A stretch of 64,000 nucleotides of DNA from Stenotrophomonas sp. 278 (GCF_003935715.1 NZ_RHPP01000004.1:17622-81621); one strand, 5' to 3'. Positions 18,651 to 26,928 are shown, counted from the first letter of the stretch. Notes: generated by a model from the letters alone, not told the origin. Made by a program: numbers and translations.

Positions 18651-20072
18651 GTGCACACGATATCGATGGACCGCGCCAGCCAGGCCTTGATCGCCGCCTG
18701 GCAGCTCTGCCTGCAGGAAGCCGGCCCGGAGGCGATGGCGCTGATGCAGCAGATGGCACCTGGCGTGGCTCCCGCCTTGGCGGAGCACTTCTATGCCGTG
18801 CTGCTGGAAGACCCGCGCGCCGCGCGTTACCTCTCACATGACCAGGTCCGCCAGCATCTGCAGCCCTCAATGCAGCGCTGGCTGCAGCAGCTGCTGGTGA
18901 CGGTCGCGGCAACCGTGCCTGCCAGCGTGGCGGCGCAGCGGGTGATCGGCGACGTACATGCCCGTGTCGGCATTCCGGTGGACCTGGTGACCCGGGGCGC
19001 GCGCGTGCTCAAACGACACCTTTTTGCGGAACTCCAGGAGCGCGCATCGAGCGCCGACATTGCCTTCCGCGCGATCAACGCGATCAGTGCGGTGATCGAC
19101 ATCGCCATGGAGGGCATGACCCTGGCTTATGCGCATGCACGCGAGCGCTCGGCACGCACCGATTCGGCCTACCGGCTGTTCTCGCTGGTGCAGAACGTCA
19201 GCACCGAGCGCGAGCGCCAGCGCGCCCTGCTGCTGGACTGGGAAAACGGCCTGCTGTACGCCATGGCCAGCCAGCGCGCGGAAACCGAAGGGGCGTGGCT
19301 GGCCGAGTCGGAATTTGGACTGTGGTTCACCCACAAGGGACGGCCGAGCTTCGGTGAAAGCAGCGAGACGTCGCAGATCGACGCGCTGATCAAGCGCATC
19401 GACGCGCGTCTGCCCGACGCACTGACCCACAGTGATTTCCGTACCCGCATGCGTGCCCTGCTGCACATCCGCAAGAAGCTGGAGCAGATCCGCACCCTGC
19501 TGGGCATGCTGTTCGAGCGGGTCGGCGAACTGGATGCCGGCAGCGACGCACTGACCCACCTGCTGAACCGTCGGTTCCTGCCCACCGTGCTGCGCCGGGA
19601 AATCGAACTGGCCAGCAGCTCGCACACGCCATTCGCGGTGCTGCTGCTGGACCTGGACCACTTCAAGGTGATCAACGACACCCATGGCCACGACGGCGGC
19701 GACCGCGCCCTGCAGCACGTTGCCGGACTGCTCAGCCAGTTCACCCGGGGCAGCGACTACCTGTTCCGCTATGGCGGCGAGGAGTTCGTGATCGTGCTGG
19801 TGGCGGCCACGGTGGACCAGGCGGTATCGATTGCCGAGAACCTGCGCGGCCACATCGCGCGCAGCCCGCTGACCCTTCCCAGCGGACAGGAACTGGCCCT
19901 CACCGCCAGCATCGGCGTTGCCGCGCATGACGAGCACCCGGACTTCGAGCATCTGATGGCGCGCGCCGATGCCGCCATGTACGAAGCCAAGAAGCGCGGC
20001 CGCAACCGCGTCGTGCTTGCGAGCGACGATCTGCCGCCCGCCCCCGACCGGCGCATGCAGCACCGGCGCTGA
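18651..20072 (+). CDS. Globin-coupled sensor diguanylate cyclase (DosC/BpeGReg type)
   Basis: A 473-residue c-di-GMP synthase controlled by a heme globin, like E. coli DosC. Residues 1-165 form the globin sensor: GDVHARVGIPVDLVTRGARV carries the proximal heme His at 103 (98 counted from the ATG at 18666, the same number as in DosC). A helical middle domain spans about 170-295. The GGDEF domain is active-type GGEEF at 375-379, and RGSD at 366-369 is an intact inhibitory RxxD site, so product inhibition is expected. The start may be GTG 18651 (AGG ten bases upstream) or ATG 18666. It diverges from the zinc exporter. Oxygen or redox sensing is inferred from the family. Confidence 0.9.
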   Translation: MHTISMDRASQALIAAWQLCLQEAGPEAMALMQQMAPGVAPALAEHFYAVLLEDPRAARYLSHDQVRQHLQPSMQRWLQQLLVTVAATVPASVAAQRVIGDVHARVGIPVDLVTRGARVLKRHLFAELQERASSADIAFRAINAISAVIDIAMEGMTLAYAHARERSARTDSAYRLFSLVQNVSTERERQRALLLDWENGLLYAMASQRAETEGAWLAESEFGLWFTHKGRPSFGESSETSQIDALIKRIDARLPDALTHSDFRTRMRALLHIRKKLEQIRTLLGMLFERVGELDAGSDALTHLLNRRFLPTVLRREIELASSSHTPFAVLLLDLDHFKVINDTHGHDGGDRALQHVAGLLSQFTRGSDYLFRYGGEEFVIVLVAATVDQAVSIAENLRGHIARSPLTLPSGQELALTASIGVAAHDEHPDFEHLMARADAAMYEAKKRGRNRVVLASDDLPPAPDRRMQHRR

Positions 20073-20088
20073 CCGTTGCGGCGGACCC

Positions 20089-20152
20089 GTAGAGCGGGGC
20101 TTGCCCCGCTGGACGTTCGCCGCGAAAAGCAGCGGGGCAAGCCCCGCTCTAC
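20089..20152. repeat. SMAG pair, head-out
   Basis: A plus copy GTAGAGCGGGGCTTGCCCCG at 20089 and its inverted partner ending at 20152. Together they can fold into one long hairpin after the cyclase gene and may end its transcript. Confidence 0.85.
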
Positions 20153-20183
20153 GGCTTGTCAAGCTCCCACCGTAGGTTGTGGC

Positions 20184-20201
20184 ATCCCCCAAAAGGGGGA
20201 T
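20184..20201. other. Perfect 18-base dyad ATCCCCC-AAAA-GGGGGAT
   Basis: Seven-base perfect arms with an AAAA loop, 45 bases before the DUF3649 gene. It lacks a T-run, so it could be an operator or an RNA hairpin in the leader of the iron-uptake genes. The rest of the gap shows only the SMAG pair and a weak Fur-like site. Confidence 0.4.
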
Positions 20202-20221
20202 ACACCCCAAGCGACGATCTC

Positions 20222-20240
20222 AAATAATAGTGAGTCGCAA
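20222..20240 (+). promoter_or_regulatory. Possible degenerate Fur box before the siderophore uptake genes
   Basis: The stretch around TCAAATAATAGTGAGTCGC lies directly before the first gene of an iron-uptake unit. ATAAT of the left half matches the GATAATGATAATCATTATC consensus, but the right half is poor. It is proposed mainly from context. Confidence 0.25.
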
Positions 20241-20245
20241 TTGCC

Positions 20246-20596
20246 ATGCCGTTCTCATCGACATCAGTGATGTCCACCGTCCCGCCCCACGCACCGCCTG
20301 TCCGGCGCACGACCTCCCGCCGCAAGGGCAATGCCCGACTGTGGGCGCGTGGGCTGCTGGCGCTGATCGGCGGCCATGCCGTGGCGGCGGCCTGGGCCGA
20401 CGGCCTGGCGCGCCTGCTGCCGGGCAATCCCGCTGACTCCGCGCTGGTCGCCACCATGGCCTCCTTCGTGGTCTACGCGCTCGCTGCGATCTGGGCTTAT
20501 GCCGCGCGCAGCACCGTGCGTGCAGTAATGGGACTGACCGCGGCCATTGTCCTTGGCGCAGCGCCGGCCGCGCTGCACACGCTGGGTGCCGCATGA
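20246..20596 (+). CDS. DUF3649 small inner-membrane protein of a siderophore uptake unit
   Basis: A 116-residue protein with a basic, Pro/Arg-rich N-terminus (about 1-30) and three hydrophobic helices (about 33-50, 65-88, 95-115). The sequence and position fit the DUF3649 family, which is found beside PepSY, DUF3325 and TonB-dependent siderophore receptor genes, as here. Its exact job is unknown; a role in iron release from siderophores at the inner membrane is inferred. Its stop overlaps the ATG of the next gene (ATGA), so translation is coupled. A later ATG at 20270 is also possible. Confidence 0.75.
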   Translation: MPFSSTSVMSTVPPHAPPVRRTTSRRKGNARLWARGLLALIGGHAVAAAWADGLARLLPGNPADSALVATMASFVVYALAAIWAYAARSTVRAVMGLTAAIVLGAAPAALHTLGAA

Positions 20597-22170
20597 GCCA
20601 GGGCTTCCGTCAGTCACAAGCGGTGCTGCATACCTGGTCCGGTCTGGTGGTCGGCTGGGTGCTGTACCTGATCTTCATTGCCGGGACTGCCAGCTACTGG
20701 CGCAACGAGCTCACCCGCTGGATGCAGCCGGAGCTGGGGCTTCCGGCCGCGTCTGACGTTGCATTGGACCAGGCACAGCGCTTCCTCGCACGCACCGCAC
20801 CCGACGCCACACGCTGGTCGATTGAGCTGCCTGGTTCCCGCAGCAATGCCACCTCCGTGCGCTGGCAACCCAAGGACGCGCCCGAACCGAAACGCGGCCA
20901 GCCCAATCCGTGGCAGGCCACCCTCGATCCCAGCGGGCAGCCGGTCAGCGCGCGCGAGACGCGCGGCGGTGATTTCTTCTACCGCCTGCACTTCGACCTG
21001 CACTACGTGCCCGTGCTGTGGGCACGCTGGTTCGTCTGCTTCTGCACGGTGTTCATGCTGGTGGCGATCATCAGTGGGGTGATCACCCACAAGAAGATCT
21101 TCGCCGACTTCTTCAGCTTCCGCCGTGGCAAGGGCCAACGCAGCTGGCTGGATGGCCACAACGCGCTGGCGGTGCTGTCGCTGCCGTTCCACCTGATGAT
21201 CACCTACACCGGCCTGATCACCCTGATGACGGTGTACATGCCGTGGGCCGTGCAGGCGAATTTCGGCAGCCGCGATGCGTTCTTCGCCGAACTGTTCCCG
21301 CGCGAGGCCAAGGTGCAGCCTGCGGGGCAGCGCGTGATGATGCCGGAACTGGCAACGTTGATGGAAAGCGCACAGCAGCAATGGGGCAACGGCCATGCCG
21401 GGTCCGTGGTGGTCGACTACCCTGGCGACGCTGCCATGCGCATCACCTTCCGACGCGACAGCGGTGACCGTATTGCCGACAACGGCGAAGCGCTGCGTTT
21501 TGACGCCGAAGGCGCACTGCAGGGCCCGGTTGCCACACGCTCGGCGGCGGTGTTCACCCGCGACGGCATGATCGGCCTGCATGCGGCGCGCTTCGCTCCC
21601 ACGCTGATGCGATGGTTGTTCTTCCTGTCCGGCGTGGCCGGTACGCTGATGGTCGCCACCGGTCTGGTGTTGTGGACGGTGAAGCGGCGTGAGCAGCTGC
21701 CCGATCCCGCCCGCCCCCCGCTCGCGTTCCGCTTCGTAGAACGCATGAACATCGGCTTCGTCGCCGGCCTGCCCTTGGCGATGCTGGCATTCCTGTGGGG
21801 CAACCGACTGCTGCCCGTCACTCTGGACGCCCGCGCCCAGGCCGAGATCAGCGTGTTCTTCGCCGCATGGGCGCTGTGCCTGCTGCATGCCGCGTTGCGT
21901 GCGCCGCGCCGTGCCTGGACGGAACAACTGGCCGCGGCCGGCGTGCTGTCATTGCTGCTGCCGGTGTTCAACCTGCTGGTCTGGAACGGCGGACTGTTCA
22001 GCGCGCTGGCGGCGGGCGACACCGCCAAAGCGGGCATCGACCTCGGACTGGCCCTGCTGGGTGCCGCCCTGCTTTGGGCGGCGCGAAAGGTGCATCGCCA
22101 CGTGCCTGCGGCCCGTCGCGCGCGCGTACCGCGCAACGGTGCCTTGAACACCTACGGGGCCGGCGCATGA
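20593..22170 (+). CDS. PepSY-domain inner-membrane protein (FpvG-like siderophore reductase)
   Basis: A 525-residue membrane protein with an N-terminal helix (VVGWVLYLIFIAGTASYW), a periplasmic PepSY region, and helices near 150-175, 190-215 and 335-360, followed by more at 400-510. HLMITYTGLITL and the conserved FHLDLHYVPVLWARW-type stretch carry the His residues typical of the PepSY_TM family. In Pseudomonas, FpvG of this family reduces ferric siderophore iron in the periplasm, and the neighbours here support the same role. It overlaps the previous and next genes by four bases each, so this is a tight operon. Confidence 0.85.
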   Translation: MSQGFRQSQAVLHTWSGLVVGWVLYLIFIAGTASYWRNELTRWMQPELGLPAASDVALDQAQRFLARTAPDATRWSIELPGSRSNATSVRWQPKDAPEPKRGQPNPWQATLDPSGQPVSARETRGGDFFYRLHFDLHYVPVLWARWFVCFCTVFMLVAIISGVITHKKIFADFFSFRRGKGQRSWLDGHNALAVLSLPFHLMITYTGLITLMTVYMPWAVQANFGSRDAFFAELFPREAKVQPAGQRVMMPELATLMESAQQQWGNGHAGSVVVDYPGDAAMRITFRRDSGDRIADNGEALRFDAEGALQGPVATRSAAVFTRDGMIGLHAARFAPTLMRWLFFLSGVAGTLMVATGLVLWTVKRREQLPDPARPPLAFRFVERMNIGFVAGLPLAMLAFLWGNRLLPVTLDARAQAEISVFFAAWALCLLHAALRAPRRAWTEQLAAAGVLSLLLPVFNLLVWNGGLFSALAAGDTAKAGIDLGLALLGAALLWAARKVHRHVPAARRARVPRNGALNTYGAGA

Positions 22171-22493
22171 CCGTCGTGGCGTGGCTGCTGGCGATGCTGG
22201 GCTTCACCGCCCTGGCGCTGTCGATGGATCGCCACCATCGTGACGTGTTCTCCGTACTGCCCACGCCGGTAAGACGCCGCTGCCTGCGCGCGGTCGGCTG
22301 GGTCGCGCTGCTGGCCTCGGCCGGCTGCAGCATCTTCAGCTGGGGCCTGGCCTACGGCGTGATCGCCGGACTCGGCGTACTGGCCGCCGCTGCCGCCCCA
22401 CCTTTGTTTTGGCTCAGCTACCGGACCGCACCGCGTGCGCGTCCTTCGCCAGGCGCTCCGCCCGCCCGCGCCCCGCGCGATTCCGCTTCCTGA
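22167..22493 (+). CDS. DUF3325 small membrane protein
   Basis: A 108-residue protein with three hydrophobic segments (VVAWLLAMLGFTALALS, VGWVALLASAGCSIF, GVIAGLGVLAAAAAP) and an Arg/Pro/Ala-rich cytoplasmic tail. The opening MTVVAWLLAMLGFTALALSM and the operon position fit DUF3325, a family found beside PepSY and siderophore receptor genes. Function is unknown. Its ATG overlaps the PepSY stop, and the receptor gene follows 23 bases later, so it is co-transcribed. Confidence 0.8.
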   Translation: MTVVAWLLAMLGFTALALSMDRHHRDVFSVLPTPVRRRCLRAVGWVALLASAGCSIFSWGLAYGVIAGLGVLAAAAAPPLFWLSYRTAPRARPSPGAPPARAPRDSAS

Positions 22494-22516
22494 TTTCCGC
22501 TACTCCTGAGGTGTCC

Positions 22517-24742
22517 ATGATCCGTTCTTCCCTGCCCGGCGCGCCGCGTCGGAACACCCTGGCGCTGTGCCTGGCCCTGGCCGCCGGCGCGCCTTCGCTG
22601 GCACTGGCGCAGAGCGCCGCCACCGCGCCCACCACCACCGAGCTGGACAAAGTGCTGGTCACCCAGCGCACCGAGGGTTACCAGGTGTATGGCACCAACA
22701 CCGCCACCAAGCTGCCGCTGACCCTTCGCGAAACCCCGCAGTCGCTGACCGTCTTTACCCGCCAGCGGATCGAGGACTTCAACCTGATTACCATCGCCGA
22801 GGTGCTGCAGCAGACGCCCGGCGTGACCGTGCAGTCGTACGACAGCAACCGCACCCTGTTCAATGCGCGTGGCTTCACCATCAACAACTTCATGTTCGAC
22901 GGCGTGCCCACCAACTACACCACCGGTGCCGGTGGCAACTCGATCCTGAGCGACACCTCGATCTACGAGCGCATCGAGATCGTGCGCGGATCCAGCGGCC
23001 TCGTGACCGGCTCGGGCAACCCGTCGGCCACCGTCAACATGGTGCGCAAGCGTCCCACCGACACCTTCCAGGCCAGCACCAGCCTGAGCGCGGGCTCGTG
23101 GGATTACCGCCGCGCTGAAGTCGATGTGGGTGGTCCGCTCACCTCCAGTGGCCGCGTGCGGGGTCGTTTCGTCGGGGCCTACACCGACAAGGAAAGCTGG
23201 GTGCGTTTCCAGCATGACACCTCGCCCAGCCTGTACGGCGTGATCGAGGCCGACCTGACCGACAGCACCCGCCTGCGTGCCGGCATCGATTACCTCAAAA
23301 CCGAATCGGACGGTGGTGCCTGGAGCGCTTCGCCGCTGTACTTCCGCGACGGCAGCCGTGCGGTGATGCCACGCTCGTACAGCGCAGCGGCCCGCTGGAA
23401 CGAGTGGAACCGCGAAAGCACGAATTACTTCCTGACCCTGGAACAGCAGCTGGGCGCGGGCTGGAGTGGGCGCATCGCCTACAACCACCGCGCCACCGAC
23501 ACCGACTCGCTGCTGCTGGCCGGCTCCAATACCGGCAACTGGGCCGACCCGGTCACCGGCCTGGGCCTGCGCATTGCCGATACCTACTCGGTATCGGAAA
23601 CCCGAGAAGACGCCTTCGACCTGTATGCCTCCGGTCCGTTCCAGCTGTTCGGCCGCCAGCACGAGCTGGTGATGGGGGTGAACCACTACGACCGCGACCT
23701 GGACACCATCCGCGCCGGCATCACCTCGCGCCCATACAACGTCGCCGCCTTCCCCAGCATCTTCAGCTGGGGCGGCAACATCGGCAAGCCGACCACGTTC
23801 AACTACGGCATTCCCTCCAGCACGGTCAACACCACCGAAACCGGCTACTACGCAGCCGCGCGCCTGAACCTGATCGACCCGCTGAAGGTGATCGCCGGCG
23901 TGCGCTATTCGGACTATCGCACCACCACCGACAACTACGACGTCAACGGCACCTTCACCGGCCGCAGCGCACGCACCACCGCGCACGAACCCACCCCGTA
24001 TTTCGGGGTTCTGTACGACCTGAGCAGCAGCATCACCGCCTTTGCCAGCTACTCGGACGTGTTCCAGGCCACCGCGCTGCGCGACATCAACAACCAGCTG
24101 CTGGACCCGGTCACCGGCAGCAACTACGAATACGGCTTCAAGGGCGAGTTCTTCGGTGGCCGCCTGTACGGTTCGCTCAATGGCTTCTACATGAAGCAGG
24201 ACAACGTCGCCACGCGCGACCCGGCCGGGGCCGATGTGATCCTGCCCGACGGCAGCGTGCCCTACATCGCCAGCAAGGGCATCGAGACCAACGGTGCCGA
24301 GTTCGAGGTCTCTGGTTCGATCACCGACAACTGGAGCATGACCGGCGGTTACACCTACGCCTACAGCACCAACCCGGACGGCAGCCGCATTGCCAGCACC
24401 AGCCCGATGCAGCTGGCGCGGTTCAACACCACCTATCGCCGCGGCGACTGGATGGTCGGCGGTGGCTTCACGGTACAGAGCGAGATCTACCAGCTGCAGC
24501 CGATTCCCACCGGCCGCTACACGACGGCGGGTGCGCCGATCACAGCCACCGGCAAGATGCGCCAAGGCGGCTACATGCTGTTCGATCTGATGGGGCGTTA
24601 CCGGATCAACGACAACATGAGCGTCGGCGTGACCGTGACCAATGTGTTCGACAAGGTGTATTACCGGAACGTCGGCTTCTTCAACGCAGGCTACTGGGGC
24701 GAGCCGCGTCGCGTGTTGTTCAACCTGCGCGCGAATTTCTGA
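22517..24742 (+). CDS. TonB-dependent siderophore receptor (FhuE/FpvA family)
   Basis: A 741-residue outer-membrane receptor. It has a signal peptide ending LALAQ, a TonB box-like region (ELDKVLVT), a plug (ETPQSLTVFTRQRIEDFNL, NARGFTINNFMFDGVPT, RIEIVRGSSGLVTGSGNPSA) and a 22-strand-type barrel ending in VLFNLRANF with the required aromatic last residue. There is no N-terminal signalling extension and no sigma/anti-sigma pair nearby, so control is probably by Fur rather than surface signalling. The ATG at 22517 follows TGAGG. It is the last gene of the iron unit beginning at 20246. The siderophore is unknown. Confidence 0.92.
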   Translation: MIRSSLPGAPRRNTLALCLALAAGAPSLALAQSAATAPTTTELDKVLVTQRTEGYQVYGTNTATKLPLTLRETPQSLTVFTRQRIEDFNLITIAEVLQQTPGVTVQSYDSNRTLFNARGFTINNFMFDGVPTNYTTGAGGNSILSDTSIYERIEIVRGSSGLVTGSGNPSATVNMVRKRPTDTFQASTSLSAGSWDYRRAEVDVGGPLTSSGRVRGRFVGAYTDKESWVRFQHDTSPSLYGVIEADLTDSTRLRAGIDYLKTESDGGAWSASPLYFRDGSRAVMPRSYSAAARWNEWNRESTNYFLTLEQQLGAGWSGRIAYNHRATDTDSLLLAGSNTGNWADPVTGLGLRIADTYSVSETREDAFDLYASGPFQLFGRQHELVMGVNHYDRDLDTIRAGITSRPYNVAAFPSIFSWGGNIGKPTTFNYGIPSSTVNTTETGYYAAARLNLIDPLKVIAGVRYSDYRTTTDNYDVNGTFTGRSARTTAHEPTPYFGVLYDLSSSITAFASYSDVFQATALRDINNQLLDPVTGSNYEYGFKGEFFGGRLYGSLNGFYMKQDNVATRDPAGADVILPDGSVPYIASKGIETNGAEFEVSGSITDNWSMTGGYTYAYSTNPDGSRIASTSPMQLARFNTTYRRGDWMVGGGFTVQSEIYQLQPIPTGRYTTAGAPITATGKMRQGGYMLFDLMGRYRINDNMSVGVTVTNVFDKVYYRNVGFFNAGYWGEPRRVLFNLRANF

Positions 24743-24746
24743 CCCC

Positions 24747-24885
24747 GTAGAGCGGGGCTTGCCCCGCTGAGGCACCGACCCACCGTAGAGCGGGGCTTGC
24801 CCCGCTGAGGCACCGACCCACCGTAGAGCGGGGCTTGCCCCGCTGACTACACCGCGCGAAAGCAGCGGGGCAAGCCCCGCTCTAC
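24747..24885. repeat. SMAG array: three direct copies at 38-base spacing plus one inverted
   Basis: Heads lie at 24747, 24785 and 24823 with identical unit GTAGAGCGGGGCTTGCCCCG and a shared spacer GAGGCACCGACCCAC. An inverted copy ends at 24885. The even period shows recent tandem duplication of one element with its flank. It sits directly after the receptor gene and may end that operon. Confidence 0.9.
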
Positions 24886-24891
24886 GCAAGC

Positions 24892-24948
24892 GTTCCCGAA
24901 TTTCCCGGCGTTCCCCGCAATTCCGATAGTTCCCGCATTCCCGAATCA
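24892..24948 (+). repeat. Degenerate tandem TTCCCG motif tract
   Basis: TTCCCG or a one-base variant occurs six times in 57 bases (for example TTCCCGAATTTCCCGG, TTCCCCG, TTCCG, TTCCCGCATTCCCGAA), spaced about 8-11 bases apart. It lies between the SMAG array and the BlaI operator. It could be a decayed short tandem repeat or a clustered protein site. Confidence 0.45.
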
Positions 24949-24973
24949 GATGCATCCCAGGGCTTGCACTTGA

Positions 24974-25000
24974 TGCGACACATGTCGCACACTTGCGACA
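24974..25000. promoter_or_regulatory. Likely BlaI operator: dyad plus extra half-site
   Basis: TGCGACA-CA-TGTCGCA is a perfect 7+7 dyad at 24974-24989, and a further TGCGACA half-site follows at 24994-25000. It lies 23-49 bases before the blaI start, where BlaI/MecI repressors bind their own promoter. The sequence differs from the staphylococcal operator, so the link rests on position and symmetry. Confidence 0.6.
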
Positions 25001-25022
25001 CCACATCCACCACGCTTTCGCC

Positions 25023-25409
25023 ATGGTCCGTCCCCCCACCCCCTCCAACGCCGAGCTGGAACTGCTCAAGTGCCTGTGGCGACTGGACGCCTGCAGTGCC
25101 CGCGAACTGCACAACGGCATCGCCGCCAGCCTGGACTGGTCCTATTCCTCCACGCGCAAGACGCTGGAGCGGATGGTCGACAAGGGACTGGTGACGGAAA
25201 CCAGCGAACACGGCCTCAATGTCTACCGCGCCCAGGTCGGCAAGGTCGCCACGCTGGCGGCATTGAGCGCCGATTTCGCCCGCCGCGTGCTGGAACTCGA
25301 CGGCGCATTGCCAGTGCAGGCGTTCGCCGACAGCCGCCTGTTGAGCGAACAGGAACTGCAGCAACTGGAGGCACTGCTGCACGCCCCCGCCCCGGATGAC
25401 GCGCCATGA
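25023..25409 (+). CDS. blaI: BlaI/MecI family transcriptional repressor
   Basis: A 128-residue winged-helix repressor. SNAELELLKCLWRLD is the typical BlaI opening, SYSSTRKTLERMVDKGLV is the recognition helix region, and the C-terminal half forms the dimer segment. Family members repress the adjacent membrane-protease gene and are inactivated through it. The ATG at 25023 gives the usual length; an upstream TTG at 24993 lies in the operator. No Shine-Dalgarno sequence is visible. Its stop overlaps the ATG of the protease gene, as in blaI-blaR1 pairs. No beta-lactamase gene is next to it. Confidence 0.88.
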   Translation: MVRPPTPSNAELELLKCLWRLDACSARELHNGIAASLDWSYSSTRKTLERMVDKGLVTETSEHGLNVYRAQVGKVATLAALSADFARRVLELDGALPVQAFADSRLLSEQELQQLEALLHAPAPDDAP

Positions 25410-26893
25410 GTGCGCTGCCCCTGCAGACGTGGATGCTGCTGGCGCTGGGCAGCCTGTGCAGCGCCGCCCTTGCACTGGCACTTGGCCGAATGGTGCAGCG
25501 GCTGTGGCCGCAGACGGTGTCCACCCCGGGCGTGTGGCTTGCAGTGTGGTGTCTGGCGGTGCTTCCTCCTCTGCTGTCGGTGCTGCTGGCAGGCTTGGCC
25601 CCGGTCCCGCTGGCGGCACTGCCGGTTGCGCTGCCCCTTCCGCTGATGTTGGACAACCCAGCGACACCCCTGGATGCAATCGTCTCGACTGGACGGGGTT
25701 GGCCCTCGCTGGCCGGTGTGCTGATGGCTGCGTGGCTGCTGGGTTCGGCCCTGGCGCTGTTCCGCCTGATCGCCGGGGCCTGGTCCGCATACCGGGTTGT
25801 GCGCGGCGCATCGGATGTCATTGACACGTCCAACTGGCCCGGTCCGGCAAGCACGCAGCAGGCGCTTGCCCTGCACGCGCAGGGCATTGCGGTGCGCCTT
25901 ACCTCACACGCGATGACCCCGTTCGCCGTGCGCTGGCCGCGACCGACCATCGTGCTGTCTGAAAGCGCGCTGCGCCACTTCACTGACCCTCAGCTGCGCC
26001 TGGTGCTGCGACATGAAGCCGCGCATCTGGAACGCGGCGATCCGCAACGCGCCGGCGCGATGGCGATGGTGGGCGCGCTGCTGTGGTTCAACCCCTTCGT
26101 GCGCCGTATCGCCGCGCGTGCGCAGATGGCCGCCGAGCTGCGCTGCGATGCCATGGCACTGGGCGGCGACGCCGCCGCCGGACGCAGTTTTGCCGTTGCC
26201 TACCTGGGCGCGCTGCGTCTGGCCGGGCATGGCAACGCGCCCGGCCCGGTGACCGCCTTGACCCACCGCGACATGGCCGGCCACCAGCTGCGCATCCAGC
26301 ACATGCTGCGCGGTGGCAGCACGTTGCGGACCTCGTGGCCAGGTCGTGCCGTCGTGCTTGCTGCACTGCTGGTCAGTGGTGCGGTCATGACGGTTGTGCA
26401 GGCGGCAGTGCTTTCACCGGCTCCTCTGCCGCAGTTGACCACCCTGACCAGCATGAGTGTGTCGATGTCACCGGCATCGACCTCTCACCTGACAGCAGCG
26501 GGGCAACGCTTCGATGCACCGCTGTCGCAGGTTCGCATCAACAGCCACTTCGGCGACAACGGCGGAATTCGTCAGCGCGCACACCGTGGCACCGATTTTG
26601 CCGCCCGCGTGGGTACGCCAGTGCTGGCACCGGCCGATGGTGTCGTGGTGGCGGCCACCCCTCACTACCCCGAGGGAGATCAATACGGGACGGTAGTGGT
26701 TATTGATCATGGCAACGGCTGGCAGAGTCTGTTCGCGCATCTGGACAGCACCTCGCTGAAGCCGGGCCAGCGTGTGCGGCGCGGTGAGACGGTTGCGCAC
26801 AGCGGACGCAGTGGGCGCGTGACCGGACCGCATCTGCACTGGGAACTGCTGTTCAACGGCGAGCGGGTGGATCCACTGAAGCACCTGCAGTAG
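25406..26893 (+). CDS. M56 (BlaR1-type) membrane peptidase fused to an M23 peptidase domain
   Basis: A 495-residue fusion. Residues 1-330 are a BlaR1-like membrane protease: helices near 8-28, 43-65 and 103-125, zinc motif HEAAH at 203-207 with the third ligand region AELRCD at 243-248, and a helix near 313-333. Residues 368-495 are a LytM/M23 peptidoglycan endopeptidase domain with H393 and D397 in HRGTDF, GTPVLAPADGVVVAA, AHLDS (H445) and HLHWE (H476, H478), so its zinc site appears complete. In classical BlaR1 this place holds a penicillin-binding domain. The M23 domain may bind or cut peptidoglycan in the periplasm as the sensing or output step. That role is inferred. It is translationally coupled to blaI. 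Confidence 0.88.
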   Translation: MSALPLQTWMLLALGSLCSAALALALGRMVQRLWPQTVSTPGVWLAVWCLAVLPPLLSVLLAGLAPVPLAALPVALPLPLMLDNPATPLDAIVSTGRGWPSLAGVLMAAWLLGSALALFRLIAGAWSAYRVVRGASDVIDTSNWPGPASTQQALALHAQGIAVRLTSHAMTPFAVRWPRPTIVLSESALRHFTDPQLRLVLRHEAAHLERGDPQRAGAMAMVGALLWFNPFVRRIAARAQMAAELRCDAMALGGDAAAGRSFAVAYLGALRLAGHGNAPGPVTALTHRDMAGHQLRIQHMLRGGSTLRTSWPGRAVVLAALLVSGAVMTVVQAAVLSPAPLPQLTTLTSMSVSMSPASTSHLTAAGQRFDAPLSQVRINSHFGDNGGIRQRAHRGTDFAARVGTPVLAPADGVVVAATPHYPEGDQYGTVVVIDHGNGWQSLFAHLDSTSLKPGQRVRRGETVAHSGRSGRVTGPHLHWELLFNGERVDPLKHLQ

Positions 26894-26905
26894 CGCGGAT
26901 CACGA

Positions 26906-26928
26906 CAGCGGGGTAAGCCCCGCTCTAC
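26906..26928 (-). repeat. Single SMAG copy after the M56-M23 gene
   Basis: Minus-orientation element (AGCGGGGTAAGCCCCGCTCT followed by AC) 12 bases after the stop codon. It has one mismatch in the loop relative to neighbours. It may end the blaI operon transcript. Confidence 0.75.

Noticed and set aside
24747-24885. CRISPR-like appearance of evenly spaced repeats
   Set aside because: The spacers are identical rather than unique, the units are palindromic SMAGs, and there are no cas genes.
22418-25120. A 900-codon minus-strand frame across the siderophore receptor and SMAG array
   Set aside because: It runs through repeats and opposes a clear receptor gene; it has no ribosome site or recognisable domain.
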